DNA of 64,000 nucleotides from NCBI RefSeq assembly GCF_019049255.1, contig NZ_JAGMUJ010000161.1, forward strand, positions 425,640 through 489,639, in the 5' to 3' direction. Below are positions 24,555 through 32,730 of the stretch, one piece after another. This DNA comes from Streptomyces sp. AC558_RSS880 (GTDB lineage Bacteria; Actinomycetota; Actinomycetes; Streptomycetales; Streptomycetaceae). Within the stretch, counting starts at the first letter, position 1, and each line of letters begins with the position of its first letter. A program made the translations under genes and the position numbers. The notes under the pieces were generated by a model. That model had not been told where the DNA came from and did no database searches. It saw only the letters and a list, made by a program, of their open reading frames with translations.

Positions 24555-25358
24555 TCAGCAGGCCTGACGCCATGCGTCCAGTTCGTACTTCTTGAGCAGG
24601 GAACTCAGCCCCAGCCGCCGGGAGTCGGCGCAGAAGCGGCCGGTGGTCAGCTCGTACTCGACGTGGAAGACGGCCTTGTCCGCCTCGACGAACGGTGTCA
24701 GCTCCGCGCACTCGCCGTACTGGGCGCACTGCTCGTTGACCGCGAAGTCGAAGTCGTCGACCAGCTCGGGGATCTGGTCCAGGTCGTTCTTCAGACCGAC
24801 GGCCATACCGCGCTCGTGGGCGAGCCGGGCGATCAGCCGGTTGTAGCGGAGCTGGTCGTCGGCGGTGAGCGGGAACCCGGTGCGGTTGCGGTAGCCGTCC
24901 ATGTTGTCCGGCTCCACCGCGTCGAAGCCCTTCTCCCGGCACATGTCGAGGCGCTCCGCCATCAGCGGCTCCAGCACGTCGGTACGGCGGATGTCGAGCC
25001 AGCGCTCGCCCTCCCAGCCGTTGCCGCGGCCGATCACCGACTTCGGGAAGTCGTCCGCGTCCGGGCGGAAGTCCTCCCAGGCGCCGGTGGAGAGGTAACA
25101 GATGACCTTCCGGCCGTCGCGGTGCAGCTCCGCGACCGTCTCCTTCGAGTGGTCGAAGCCGTCGATGTCGTAGACCGGGACGTCGACGGAGGTGTCGAGC
25201 CGTCCGCTGAGCTGCCACTGCCAGTCGGTGCCGGGCCGGGGCCGCCAACGGTCGCCGGCCGACGTCTTCGCGTCGGCCGCGTCGTCGGCGCCGGGCGCGG
25301 CCGTACAGGCCGCCAGCAGCAGGGCGAGCAGCGGGACAAGGAGGAAAGGTCGTCTCAC
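24555..25358 (-). CDS. Lipoprotein, GH114 endo-alpha-1,4-polygalactosaminidase family
   Basis: The protein has 267 residues. A signal peptide with lipobox LAAC (near residue 20) indicates a membrane-anchored lipoprotein. The body shows the GH114 TIM-barrel signatures WQWQLSGRLDTSVDVPVYDIDGFD, VICYLSTGAWEDFRPDADDFP, FDAVEPDNMDGY and MAVGLKNDLDQIPELVDDFDFAVNEQC. Members attack galactosamine-rich polymers, so this may act on extracellular polysaccharide. The GTG at 25358 follows GGAG at eight bases; longer in-frame starts would spoil the signal peptide. Confidence 0.88.
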   Translation of the reverse strand: MRRPFLLVPLLALLLAACTAAPGADDAADAKTSAGDRWRPRPGTDWQWQLSGRLDTSVDVPVYDIDGFDHSKETVAELHRDGRKVICYLSTGAWEDFRPDADDFPKSVIGRGNGWEGERWLDIRRTDVLEPLMAERLDMCREKGFDAVEPDNMDGYRNRTGFPLTADDQLRYNRLIARLAHERGMAVGLKNDLDQIPELVDDFDFAVNEQCAQYGECAELTPFVEADKAVFHVEYELTTGRFCADSRRLGLSSLLKKYELDAWRQAC

Positions 25359-25671
25359 CGGGCGGTCTCCGGAACGGGTGGCGGTGCGGGTGGCACCGCG
25401 GGCGGTACACAGGAGCGTCAAGGATGATCGTCGCCGCCTCCGGGCGCGGCGGCGGGGCCCGGAACATGGCCACGGCGTCACCACGGGGTGAACACCCACG
25501 GGAATGAGCGAACGCACACACGCGCGTAGGCTCGTCCCGAGTGTTCGCCGCACCGGGGACGACCCCGACGGGACCGCGCCCGCACATCGCAACTAGGGTC
25601 GGCTGCCGGGCCCGGTCGACCCACACCCTTCGGCCACAGCAACTTCACATCGGAAGCGAGATTTCACCACC
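25359..25671. other. Divergent intergenic region GH114 lipoprotein / pepA
   Basis: This 313-bp gap carries divergent promoters. TAGGGT at 25594-25599 is a possible -10 for pepA, 73 bases before its start, without a clear -35. I see no strong hairpin, repeat copy or open frame with Streptomyces codon bias. Confidence 0.4.
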
Positions 25672-27204
25672 GTGACTGCTCTCACTCTCAGCACCGCCGC
25701 GGTCCCCGGCCTGCGGGCCGACGCGATCGTGATCGGTGTCGCCAAGGACTCCGCGTCCAAGTCCGGCGGCCCCGTCGTCGCACCGGGCGCCGAGGCCGTG
25801 GACCAGGCGTACGACGGCGGGCTCGCCGGCGTCCTGGAGACCCTCGGCGCGTCCGGTGCCGAGGGCGAGGTGACGAAGCTCCCCGCGCCGGCCGGCTTCA
25901 AGGCGCCGCTCGTGGTCGCGGTGGGCCTCGGCGCCCAGCCCGAGAAGGACGCCGGTTACGACACCGAGGCGCTGCGCAAGGCGGCCGGTGTGGCCGCCCG
26001 TACCCTCGCCGGCGTCAAGAAGGCCGCGTTCGCCCTGCCCCTGACGGACGCCGCCGACGCCGGCGCGGTCGCCGAGGGCGTGCTGCTCGGCGCGTACTCC
26101 TTCGACGCCTACAAGGAGCGCGGCAAGGACGCGAAGAACGGCAAGGCGCCGCTCGCCGAGGCCGCGCTGCTCGGCGGCAAGCCCCGCGACAAGGCGTACA
26201 AGGCCGCGGTCGAGCGCGCCGTCGCCGTCGCCGAGGAACTCAACCGCGCCCGCGACCTGGTCAACACCCCGCCGAACGACCTCAACCCCGAGGCGTTCGC
26301 GGCCGTCGCCCAGGCCGCGGCCAAGGAGCACGGCATCAAGGTGCAGGTGCTCGACGAGAAGGCCCTGACCAAGGGCGGTTACGGCGGCATCCTCGGCGTG
26401 GGCGCCGGTTCGGCGTCGGGCCCGCGGCTGGTGAAGCTGTCGTACACCTCGTCCAAGGCGAAGAAGCACCTCGCGCTGGTCGGCAAGGGCATCACCTACG
26501 ACTCGGGCGGCATCTCGCTGAAGCCGGCCGGTCACAACGAGACGATGAAGTGCGACATGAGCGGTGCCGCCGCCGTGTTCGCCGCGGTCGTCGCCGCCGC
26601 GCGCCTCGGCCTGGAGGTCAACATCACCGGCTGGCTGGCGCTGGCCGAGAACATGCCGTCCGGCTCGGCGACGCGCCCGGGTGACGTGCTGCGCATGTAC
26701 AGCGGCAAGACCGTGGAGGTGCTCAACACCGACGCCGAGGGCCGGCTGGTGCTGGCCGACGCGCTGTGGGCGGCCTCCCAGGAGAAGCCGGACGCGATCG
26801 TGGACGTCGCCACGCTGACCGGCGCGATGATGCTGGCGCTGGGCAGCCGCACGTTCGGGGTCATGGCGAACGACGACGCGTTCCGCTCCGCGGTGCACGA
26901 GGCGGCGGAGGAGGTCGGCGAGCCGGCGTGGCCGATGCCGCTGCCGGAGCACCTGCGCAAGGGGATGGACTCGGCGACCGCCGACATCGCCAACATGGGC
27001 GAGCGGATGGGCGGCGGGCTGGTCGCCGGGCTGTTCCTGCGCGAGTTCGTGGGTGAGGGGATCACCTGGGCGCACCTGGACATCGCCGGGCCGGCGTTCA
27101 ACGAGGGCGGGCCGTTCGGGTACACGCCGAAGGGCGGGACGGGGTCGGCCGTGCGCACGCTGGTGCGGGTCGCCGAGCTGGCGGCTTCGGGTGATCTCGG
27201 CTGA
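25672..27204 (+). CDS. pepA: Leucyl aminopeptidase (M17)
   Basis: This cytosolic two-metal aminopeptidase has 510 residues. The N-terminal macro-like domain covers 1-180 and the catalytic domain 190-500. The metal and active-site motifs are visible: GKGITYDSGGISLKP (Lys and Asp), MKCDMSGAAAV (Lys, Asp), and the signature NTDAEGRLVLADAL (Asp, Glu, Arg). GTG start. It is a likely housekeeping peptidase; the M. tuberculosis homologue pepB sits at the same relative place before the E2 gene. Confidence 0.96.
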   Translation: MTALTLSTAAVPGLRADAIVIGVAKDSASKSGGPVVAPGAEAVDQAYDGGLAGVLETLGASGAEGEVTKLPAPAGFKAPLVVAVGLGAQPEKDAGYDTEALRKAAGVAARTLAGVKKAAFALPLTDAADAGAVAEGVLLGAYSFDAYKERGKDAKNGKAPLAEAALLGGKPRDKAYKAAVERAVAVAEELNRARDLVNTPPNDLNPEAFAAVAQAAAKEHGIKVQVLDEKALTKGGYGGILGVGAGSASGPRLVKLSYTSSKAKKHLALVGKGITYDSGGISLKPAGHNETMKCDMSGAAAVFAAVVAAARLGLEVNITGWLALAENMPSGSATRPGDVLRMYSGKTVEVLNTDAEGRLVLADALWAASQEKPDAIVDVATLTGAMMLALGSRTFGVMANDDAFRSAVHEAAEEVGEPAWPMPLPEHLRKGMDSATADIANMGERMGGGLVAGLFLREFVGEGITWAHLDIAGPAFNEGGPFGYTPKGGTGSAVRTLVRVAELAASGDLG

Positions 27205-27661
27205 GGACGCCTTATGGGTCGGGGGTACGGGGAGTTGCGCGACCGCGGGTCCGTTGCGGCTGGTCGCGCAGTTCCCCGCGCCCCTTTTCCGTCGGCTGCG
27301 GCCCGGCCTCTTCTGCACGCGCCGCCCGCCGGCCGCGCCCCTGAAGGGGCGCGGGGAACTGCGCGAGCCACCCCCACCCGCCCGCAGGTCCGGGGCCGAA
27401 AGGGCAGCGCCCCTTCAGGTCGGCTGCGGGGCACGGGGAACCCCCGCACGCCCGTGCGTCCGGGGTCGGAGGGGCAGCCCCCTTCGGGGACGTGGGGTGT
27501 CTCACACCACGGCCCGGCGTCTCGTTCGGGTCCCACAGGTGCGAAGATGGGGCTCGGCAGGACAGGGCCCCACCTAAGGGCCGAGAACATAGAGCGGCCG
27601 GACACCAGCCGCCGACCGGTCACTGGAGACCGGCGTGGCGCACATGCATGGAGGACGTGAC
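27205..27661. repeat. 457-bp intergenic region with paired repeat copies C and D
   Basis: The gap between pepA and lpd contains two copies of the 20-base core GCGCAGTTCCCCGCGCCCCT in opposite orientation: 27266-27285 and 27345-27364. Together they could fold into one long hairpin and might end pepA transcription. Further degenerate GC-rich repeat sequence runs to about 27500. The right end holds the lpd promoter and its GGAGG ribosome binding site. No gene is apparent. Confidence 0.7.
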
Positions 27662-29050
27662 GTGGCGAACGACGCCAGCACCGTTTTCGACCTAGTGATC
27701 CTCGGCGGTGGCAGCGGTGGCTACGCCGCGGCCCTGCGCGGGGCACAGCTGGGCCTGGACGTCGCCCTGATCGAGAAGAACAAGCTCGGCGGCACCTGCC
27801 TGCACAACGGCTGCATCCCCACCAAGGCCCTGCTGCACGCGGGCGAGATCGCCGACCAGGCCCGCGAGAGCGAGCAGTTCGGCATCAAGACGACCTTCGA
27901 GGGCGTCGACATGGCGGGCGTGCACAAGTACAAGGACGACGTGATCGCCGGCCTGTACAAGGGCCTGCAGGGTCTGGTCGCCTCCCGCAAGATCACCTAC
28001 ATCGAGGGTGAGGGCCGGCTGTCCTCCCCCACCTCCGTCGACGTCAACGGCCGGCGTGTCCAGGGCCGCCACGTCCTGCTGGCGACCGGCTCCGTGCCGA
28101 AGTCGCTGCCGGGCCTGGAGATCGACGGCAACCGGATCATCTCCTCCGACCACGCCCTCGTCCTGGACCGCGTGCCGAAGTCCGCGATCATCCTGGGCGG
28201 CGGCGTCATCGGCGTCGAGTTCGCCTCCGCGTGGAAGTCCTTCGGCGCCGACGTCACGATCGTCGAGGGCCTCAAGCACCTCGTCCCGGTCGAGGACGAG
28301 AACAGCTCCAAGCTGCTGGAGCGCGCCTTCCGCAAGCGCGGCATCAAGTTCAACCTGGGCACCTTCTTCCAGAAGGCCGAGTACACCCAGGACGGCGTCA
28401 AGGTCACCCTGGCGGACGGCAAGGAGTTCGAGGCCGAGGTCCTGCTCGTCGCCATCGGCCGCGGCCCGGTCTCGCAGGGCCTGGGCTACGAGGAGCAGGG
28501 CGTCGCCATGGACCGCGGCTACGTCCTGGTCGACGAGTACATGCGCACCAACGTTCCCACCATCTCCGCCGTCGGTGACCTGGTCCCGACCCTCCAGCTC
28601 GCGCACGTCGGCTTCGCCGAGGGCATTCTGGTGGCGGAGCGTCTGGCGGGTCTGAAGACCGTTCCGATCGACTACGACGGTGTCCCGCGGGTGACGTACT
28701 GCCACCCGGAGGTCGCCTCCGTCGGCATCACCGAGGCCAAGGCCAAGGAGATCTACGGTGCGGACAAGGTCGTCGCTCTGAAGTACAACCTGGCGGGCAA
28801 CGGCAAGAGCAAGATCCTGAAGACCGCGGGCGAGATCAAGCTCGTCCAGGTCAAGGACGGTGCGGTGGTCGGCGTCCACATGGTCGGCGACCGCATGGGC
28901 GAGCAGGTCGGCGAGGCCCAGCTGATCTACAACTGGGAGGCGCTGCCGGCCGAGGTGGCCCAGCTCATCCACGCCCACCCGACGCAGAACGAGGCGATGG
29001 GCGAGGCCCACCTGGCGCTGGCCGGGAAGCCCCTCCACTCCCACGACTGA
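27662..29050 (+). CDS. lpd: Dihydrolipoamide dehydrogenase (E3)
   Basis: The protein has 462 residues and is the FAD/NAD-dependent E3 of 2-oxoacid dehydrogenase complexes. FAD binding is by VILGGGSGGYAAALRGAQLG, the redox disulfide is Cys46/Cys51 in GGTCLHNGCIPTK, NAD binding is by AIILGGGVIGVEFASAWKSFG and the C-terminal catalytic dyad is in HAHPTQNEAMGEAH. GTG at 27662 follows GGAGG at 4-9 bases; a start at 27635 would give an atypical N-terminus. It forms a likely operon with the E2 gene 62 bp downstream and serves the AceE/E2 complex. Confidence 0.97.
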   Translation: MANDASTVFDLVILGGGSGGYAAALRGAQLGLDVALIEKNKLGGTCLHNGCIPTKALLHAGEIADQARESEQFGIKTTFEGVDMAGVHKYKDDVIAGLYKGLQGLVASRKITYIEGEGRLSSPTSVDVNGRRVQGRHVLLATGSVPKSLPGLEIDGNRIISSDHALVLDRVPKSAIILGGGVIGVEFASAWKSFGADVTIVEGLKHLVPVEDENSSKLLERAFRKRGIKFNLGTFFQKAEYTQDGVKVTLADGKEFEAEVLLVAIGRGPVSQGLGYEEQGVAMDRGYVLVDEYMRTNVPTISAVGDLVPTLQLAHVGFAEGILVAERLAGLKTVPIDYDGVPRVTYCHPEVASVGITEAKAKEIYGADKVVALKYNLAGNGKSKILKTAGEIKLVQVKDGAVVGVHMVGDRMGEQVGEAQLIYNWEALPAEVAQLIHAHPTQNEAMGEAHLALAGKPLHSHD

Positions 29051-29112
29051 CGCTCTCGGTCATCGGGCGCGACGACACAGACTTCCGCACTTTTAAAGGA
29101 GCAACCGAAACC

Positions 29113-30918
29113 ATGGCGGTTTCCGTAACCCTTCCGGCGCTCGGCGAGAGCGTCACCGAGGGCACTGTCACCCGGTGGCTGAAGGCCGAGGGCGAGCGCG
29201 TCGAGGCCGACGAGCCGCTGCTCGAGGTCTCCACCGACAAGGTCGACACCGAGATCCCCGCTCCCGCCTCCGGCGTGCTGTCCTCCATCAAGGTCGCCGA
29301 GGACGAGACCGTCGAGGTCGGCGCCGAGCTGGCGCTGATCGACGACGGCAGCGGCGCCCCTGCGGCCGAGCAGGCCCCCGCCGCCGAGCAGGTCGCCCCG
29401 CCGGCTCCCGCCCCGGAGCCGCAGGCCCAGCCCTCCACCGAGCAGCCCGCCCCGGCCCCGGCGCCCACCGCCGAGGCCACCGCCGGCGGCGGCTCCGCCC
29501 AGGGCACGGACGTGGTCCTGCCCGCGCTCGGCGAGTCCGTCACCGAGGGCACCGTCACCCGCTGGCTGAAGTCGGTCGGTGACACCGTCGAGGCCGACGA
29601 GCCGCTGCTGGAGGTGTCGACGGACAAGGTCGACACCGAGATCCCCGCCCCCGCCTCCGGCACGCTGCTGGAGATCGTGGTCGGCGAGGACGAGACGGCC
29701 GAGGTCGGCGCCAAGCTCGCCGTCATCGGCGAGGCGGGTGCCGCTCCGGCCGCCGCCCCCGCCCCGGCCGCCCCCGAGGCCCCGGCGCAGCCCGCGCCCG
29801 CCCCGGCTCCGGCCGCCCCGGCTCCGGCCGCCCCGGCTCCGGCCGCCCCGGCGCCCGCTCCGGCTCCGGCCCCCGCTCCGGCTCCGGCCCCGGCCCCGCA
29901 GGCGCCCGCGGCCCCGGTCGCTCCGGCGCCCACCCCGGCCCCGGCTGCCGCTCCGGCCGTCCCGGCCGCCGCCCAGCCGACGGACGAGGGCGCCTACGTG
30001 ACCCCGCTGGTGCGCAAGCTCGCCGCCGAGAACGGCGTCGACCTGTCCACCGTCAAGGGCACCGGCGTCGGCGGCCGCATCCGCAAGCAGGACGTCATCG
30101 CCGCCGCCGAGGCCGCGAAGGCCGCCACCGCCGCCCCGGCCCCGGCCGCAGCGGCGGCGCCCGCCGCGAAGAAGGCCCCGTCCCTCGAGGCCTCCCCGCT
30201 GCGCGGTCAGACCGTGAAGATGCCGCGGATCCGCAAGGTCATCGGCGACAACATGGTCAAGGCCCTGCACGAGCAGGCCCAGCTGTCCTCGGTGGTCGAG
30301 GTCGACGTCACCCGCCTGATGAAGCTGCGCGCCCGCGCCAAGGACGCGTTCGCGGCGCGTGAGGGCGTCAAGCTCTCCCCGATGCCGTTCTTCGTCAAGG
30401 CCGCGGCCCAGGCGCTGAAGGCCCACGCGCCGATCAACGCCAAGATCAACGAGGCCGAGGGGACCATCACCTACTTCGACACCGAGAACATCGGTATCGC
30501 GGTGGACTCCGAGAAGGGCCTGATGACCCCGGTCATCAAGAACGCCGGTGACCTCAACATCGCCGGTATCGCCAAGGCCACGGCCGACCTGGCGGGCAAG
30601 GTCCGGGCGAGCAAGATCAGCCCGGACGAGCTGGCCGGCGCGACCTTCACCATCTCCAACACCGGTTCGCGCGGCGCGCTGTTCGACACGATCATCGTGC
30701 CCCCGGGCCAGGTCGCGATCCTCGGCATCGGTGCCACGGTCAAGCGTCCGGCCGTCATCGAGACCGAGGAGGGTACGGTCATCGGCGTCCGCGACATGAC
30801 CTACCTGACCCTCTCCTACGACCACCGCCTGGTGGACGGTGCCGACGCGGCCCGTTACCTGACGGCGGTCAAGGCGATCCTGGAGGCGGGCGAGTTCGAG
30901 GTCGAGCTCGGTCTGTAA
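29113..30918 (+). CDS. sucB: Dihydrolipoamide acyltransferase (E2), two lipoyl domains
   Basis: The protein has 601 residues. Two lipoyl domains carry Lys43 and Lys172, each within STDKVDTEIPAPASG. An Ala-Pro-rich linker of about 75 residues (codons near 29745-29970) separates them from the E1/E3-binding domain (VTPLVRKLAAENGVDLSTVKGTGVGGRI is its region) and the catalytic domain ending with His571 and Asp575 in YDHRLVDGAD. The sucB name is conventional, but in actinobacteria the oxoglutarate E1 usually carries its own acyltransferase domain and this E2 is the pyruvate dehydrogenase core; aceE 1.8 kb downstream supports that. lipA and lipB, which lipoylate it, are in the window. Confidence 0.95.
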   Translation: MAVSVTLPALGESVTEGTVTRWLKAEGERVEADEPLLEVSTDKVDTEIPAPASGVLSSIKVAEDETVEVGAELALIDDGSGAPAAEQAPAAEQVAPPAPAPEPQAQPSTEQPAPAPAPTAEATAGGGSAQGTDVVLPALGESVTEGTVTRWLKSVGDTVEADEPLLEVSTDKVDTEIPAPASGTLLEIVVGEDETAEVGAKLAVIGEAGAAPAAAPAPAAPEAPAQPAPAPAPAAPAPAAPAPAAPAPAPAPAPAPAPAPAPQAPAAPVAPAPTPAPAAAPAVPAAAQPTDEGAYVTPLVRKLAAENGVDLSTVKGTGVGGRIRKQDVIAAAEAAKAATAAPAPAAAAAPAAKKAPSLEASPLRGQTVKMPRIRKVIGDNMVKALHEQAQLSSVVEVDVTRLMKLRARAKDAFAAREGVKLSPMPFFVKAAAQALKAHAPINAKINEAEGTITYFDTENIGIAVDSEKGLMTPVIKNAGDLNIAGIAKATADLAGKVRASKISPDELAGATFTISNTGSRGALFDTIIVPPGQVAILGIGATVKRPAVIETEEGTVIGVRDMTYLTLSYDHRLVDGADAARYLTAVKAILEAGEFEVELGL

Positions 30919-30933
30919 ACGCCTTCGGCACAT

Positions 30934-30978
30934 ACGTCGGTGCCCCCACCCGGAGTCTCCGGGTGGGGGCACCGACGT
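30934..30978. terminator. Strong bidirectional terminator
   Basis: A perfect 21-bp stem with a three-base loop lies between the stop codons of the E2 gene and the converging collagen-like gene. It is the strongest hairpin in the window. Confidence 0.9.
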
Positions 30979-31012
30979 AGGGGGGCGCGGGGCCGCGTCG
31001 GTCAGCGGGGGA

Positions 31013-31582
31013 TCACGCCGGTGGCTGCGGGTTGACCGCGGTCCACGGGGACGTGCACACGAGCTGGTTCCCGGGGACGCTGCAGAACGTCTCGACCACC
31101 GTGCCGGTGGTGGTGATCACCTGGACGTTCAGCGTGTTCCCCTGTTCGCTCACCGTGATGCTGCAGCCGTTCGTCGGGGCGTTCTGGTTGTCCGACAGGT
31201 TCGACCACGTGTACGCGCCCGGGCTCGGCTGGAGGCTCCGCGTGCCGACCGAGATCTCACGGTCGGGGTTGATGACGCCGGTGTACTGCTGCGAGCCGCG
31301 GTTGTAGCTGTCGATGCTCACGCACGGCTCAGCGGGTCCGGGCGGACCGGGAGGCCCGGGCGGACCAGGGGGCCCCTGCTCGCCCTTGCAGAGGTGGTGA
31401 GGGCTGTAGCCGCACTTGCCGGGGTCGTAGTCGACCCAGCTGGGACCGGGTGCCGCCGCGACCCCGGACGGCGAGACGCCGACCAGTGTCGCGGCGAAGA
31501 GCATCGCGCCACCCAGGTGAAGAGCATGCCGCCGGGCGAAGGCCCGGGGGCGCGGGGGTCTGGACCGTTTGACTCGCATCAT
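31013..31582 (-). CDS. Secreted protein with a short collagen-like repeat
   Basis: The protein has 189 residues. A basic N-terminus and hydrophobic segment (ALHLGGAMLFAATLVGVSPSGVAAAPG) form a signal peptide cleaved near AAA. A Cys-containing patch (PGKCGYSPHHLCKGE) precedes six Gly-X-Y triplets, mostly GPP, and a 90-residue C-terminal domain with three to four cysteines (EPCVSID, TNGCSIT, TFCSVPG, LVCTSP). Bacterial collagen-like proteins trimerise through such triplets; here the run is very short. ATG at 31582; no convincing ribosome binding site. Function unknown. It diverges from the GntR gene. Confidence 0.8.
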   Translation of the reverse strand: MMRVKRSRPPRPRAFARRHALHLGGAMLFAATLVGVSPSGVAAAPGPSWVDYDPGKCGYSPHHLCKGEQGPPGPPGPPGPPGPAEPCVSIDSYNRGSQQYTGVINPDREISVGTRSLQPSPGAYTWSNLSDNQNAPTNGCSITVSEQGNTLNVQVITTTGTVVETFCSVPGNQLVCTSPWTAVNPQPPA

Positions 31583-31669
31583 CGTCGCTTGTGTCCCGTC
31601 TGACTCAAGGGAAGTTGCACGATCATTTTGATACGGGCAAATCACTCACAGCACATGATGTACTCCATC

Positions 31670-31688
31670 TGATCCGAAAATCGGATCA
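31670..31688. promoter_or_regulatory. Palindrome TGATC...GATCA in the collagen-like / GntR divergent region
   Basis: TGATCCGAAAATCGGATCA has perfect 8-base arms and a 3-base centre. It lies 88 bases before the collagen-like start and 132 bases before the GntR start. A related palindrome overlaps the aceE promoter at 32595. Both begin TGATC and end GATCA, so one regulator, plausibly the GntR protein between them, may bind both. Confidence 0.5.
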
Positions 31689-31819
31689 AACCACCTGTTC
31701 GGCGCAGAGAGGGCGGCGTGTAAGCCTTGTCTCACCTGCGCGAAAGCATCACCGAGCGCCCCTCGACCGCGGCGGGCCGGCCTTATTGTCTAAGCGTCAA
31801 ACGCCCCTAAGGAGCCCTC

Positions 31820-32443
31820 ATGACAGCGCCCGTCGTCCACTCGCTGCGCGAACAGATCCGCGAGCACATCCTCGAGGGGATCATCAGCGGACGCTGGCAG
31901 CCGGGCGAGCGGATCGTGGAGCGGCGGATCGCGACCGAGCTGGAGGTCAGCCAGACGCCGGTGCGGGAGGCGCTGCGCGAACTGGAGTCGCTGCGGCTGA
32001 TCGAGTCGGCACCGAACAAGGGCGTACGGGTGCGCAACCTGACGGCCGCCGACCTGGAGGAGAGCTACCCCGTCCGGGCCGGCCTGGAGGCGATCGCGGC
32101 GGAGCTGGCGGCGGAGCGGCTGGCACGGGACTGCTCGGCGCTGGAGTCGCACGTCGCCGCCCTGTACGAGGCCGACCGCACGACCGACGGAACGGGCCAG
32201 GTGCGGCACACGGTCGCCTTCCACCGTGAGCTGGTCCGCGCGGCCGGCAACTCGGTGCTGCTGCACACCTGGGAGGGCCTGGGCATCGAGGTCTTCACCG
32301 CGCTGTCCATCCGCTGGCTGGGCACGGTCCAGCAGTCGTACGCCGAGGAGCACGAGGAACTGGTCGCCGCGTTCCACAGGCGGGACCCGCGCATCGCGGA
32401 GCTCGTGAAGGCGCACGTCCTGGGGTGCGCGCCGCGGCCCTGA
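31820..32443 (+). CDS. GntR-family transcriptional regulator (FadR/FCD subgroup)
   Basis: The protein has 207 residues. The N-terminal winged helix (residues 8-72) reads REQIREHILEGIISGRWQPGERIVERRIATELEVSQTPVREALRELE, the GntR signature; the C-terminal all-helical FCD domain has the metal/ligand-binding histidines in VRHTVAFHRELVRAAGN and the helix HEELVAAFHRRD. FCD regulators usually sense small carboxylates. Placed directly upstream of aceE, it is a good candidate for a pyruvate- or acetyl-CoA-linked regulator of the dehydrogenase, by analogy to PdhR; this is inference. ATG at 31820 follows AAGGAG. Confidence 0.92.
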   Translation: MTAPVVHSLREQIREHILEGIISGRWQPGERIVERRIATELEVSQTPVREALRELESLRLIESAPNKGVRVRNLTAADLEESYPVRAGLEAIAAELAAERLARDCSALESHVAALYEADRTTDGTGQVRHTVAFHRELVRAAGNSVLLHTWEGLGIEVFTALSIRWLGTVQQSYAEEHEELVAAFHRRDPRIAELVKAHVLGCAPRP

Positions 32444-32730
32444 CCCGGCTCCTCACGCATCCCACCCGAGCGAACCATCGCTCAAACGCCCGTTCACCTG
32501 GAAAAACATGGCACAAAAGCGTCACCGAGTGCCACTTCCCAAGGCACCGCGTGCCTACTTTCTTGTCATCAAGAGATTATCGCCCTCAACCCTTTGATCG
32601 ATCATCGATCAGGGGGTTACAGTCGCCCCGGGCTCGCACCCGAGCCCTCCGCCCTGTCCTGCCAAAGACCAAGGGCATCCCCGAACCCTTACCGATGAGG
32701 GAACCCCCTTCGACTGAGGAAGGCGGCGAC
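32444..32730 (+). promoter_or_regulatory. aceE promoter with overlapping palindrome
   Basis: TTGATC at 32594-32599 and TACAGT at 32618-32623 form a -35/-10 pair with 18-base spacing. The perfect palindrome TGATCGATCATCGATCA (8-base arms, one central base, 32595-32611) overlaps the -35 and spacer. A bound protein would block RNA polymerase, so repression of aceE is expected. The remaining leader of about 100 bases leads to GAGGAAGG before the ATG. Confidence 0.55.

Noticed and set aside
29745..29970. Short tandem repeats that look like a microsatellite
   Set aside because: They encode the Ala-Pro linker between lipoyl and catalytic parts of E2, a normal feature.
27692..30972. Long minus-strand frames opposite lpd and the E2 gene
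   Set aside because: Low-complexity Gly/Arg/Ala/Asp products mirroring the lipoyl-linker repeats; the plus strand has intact enzymes.
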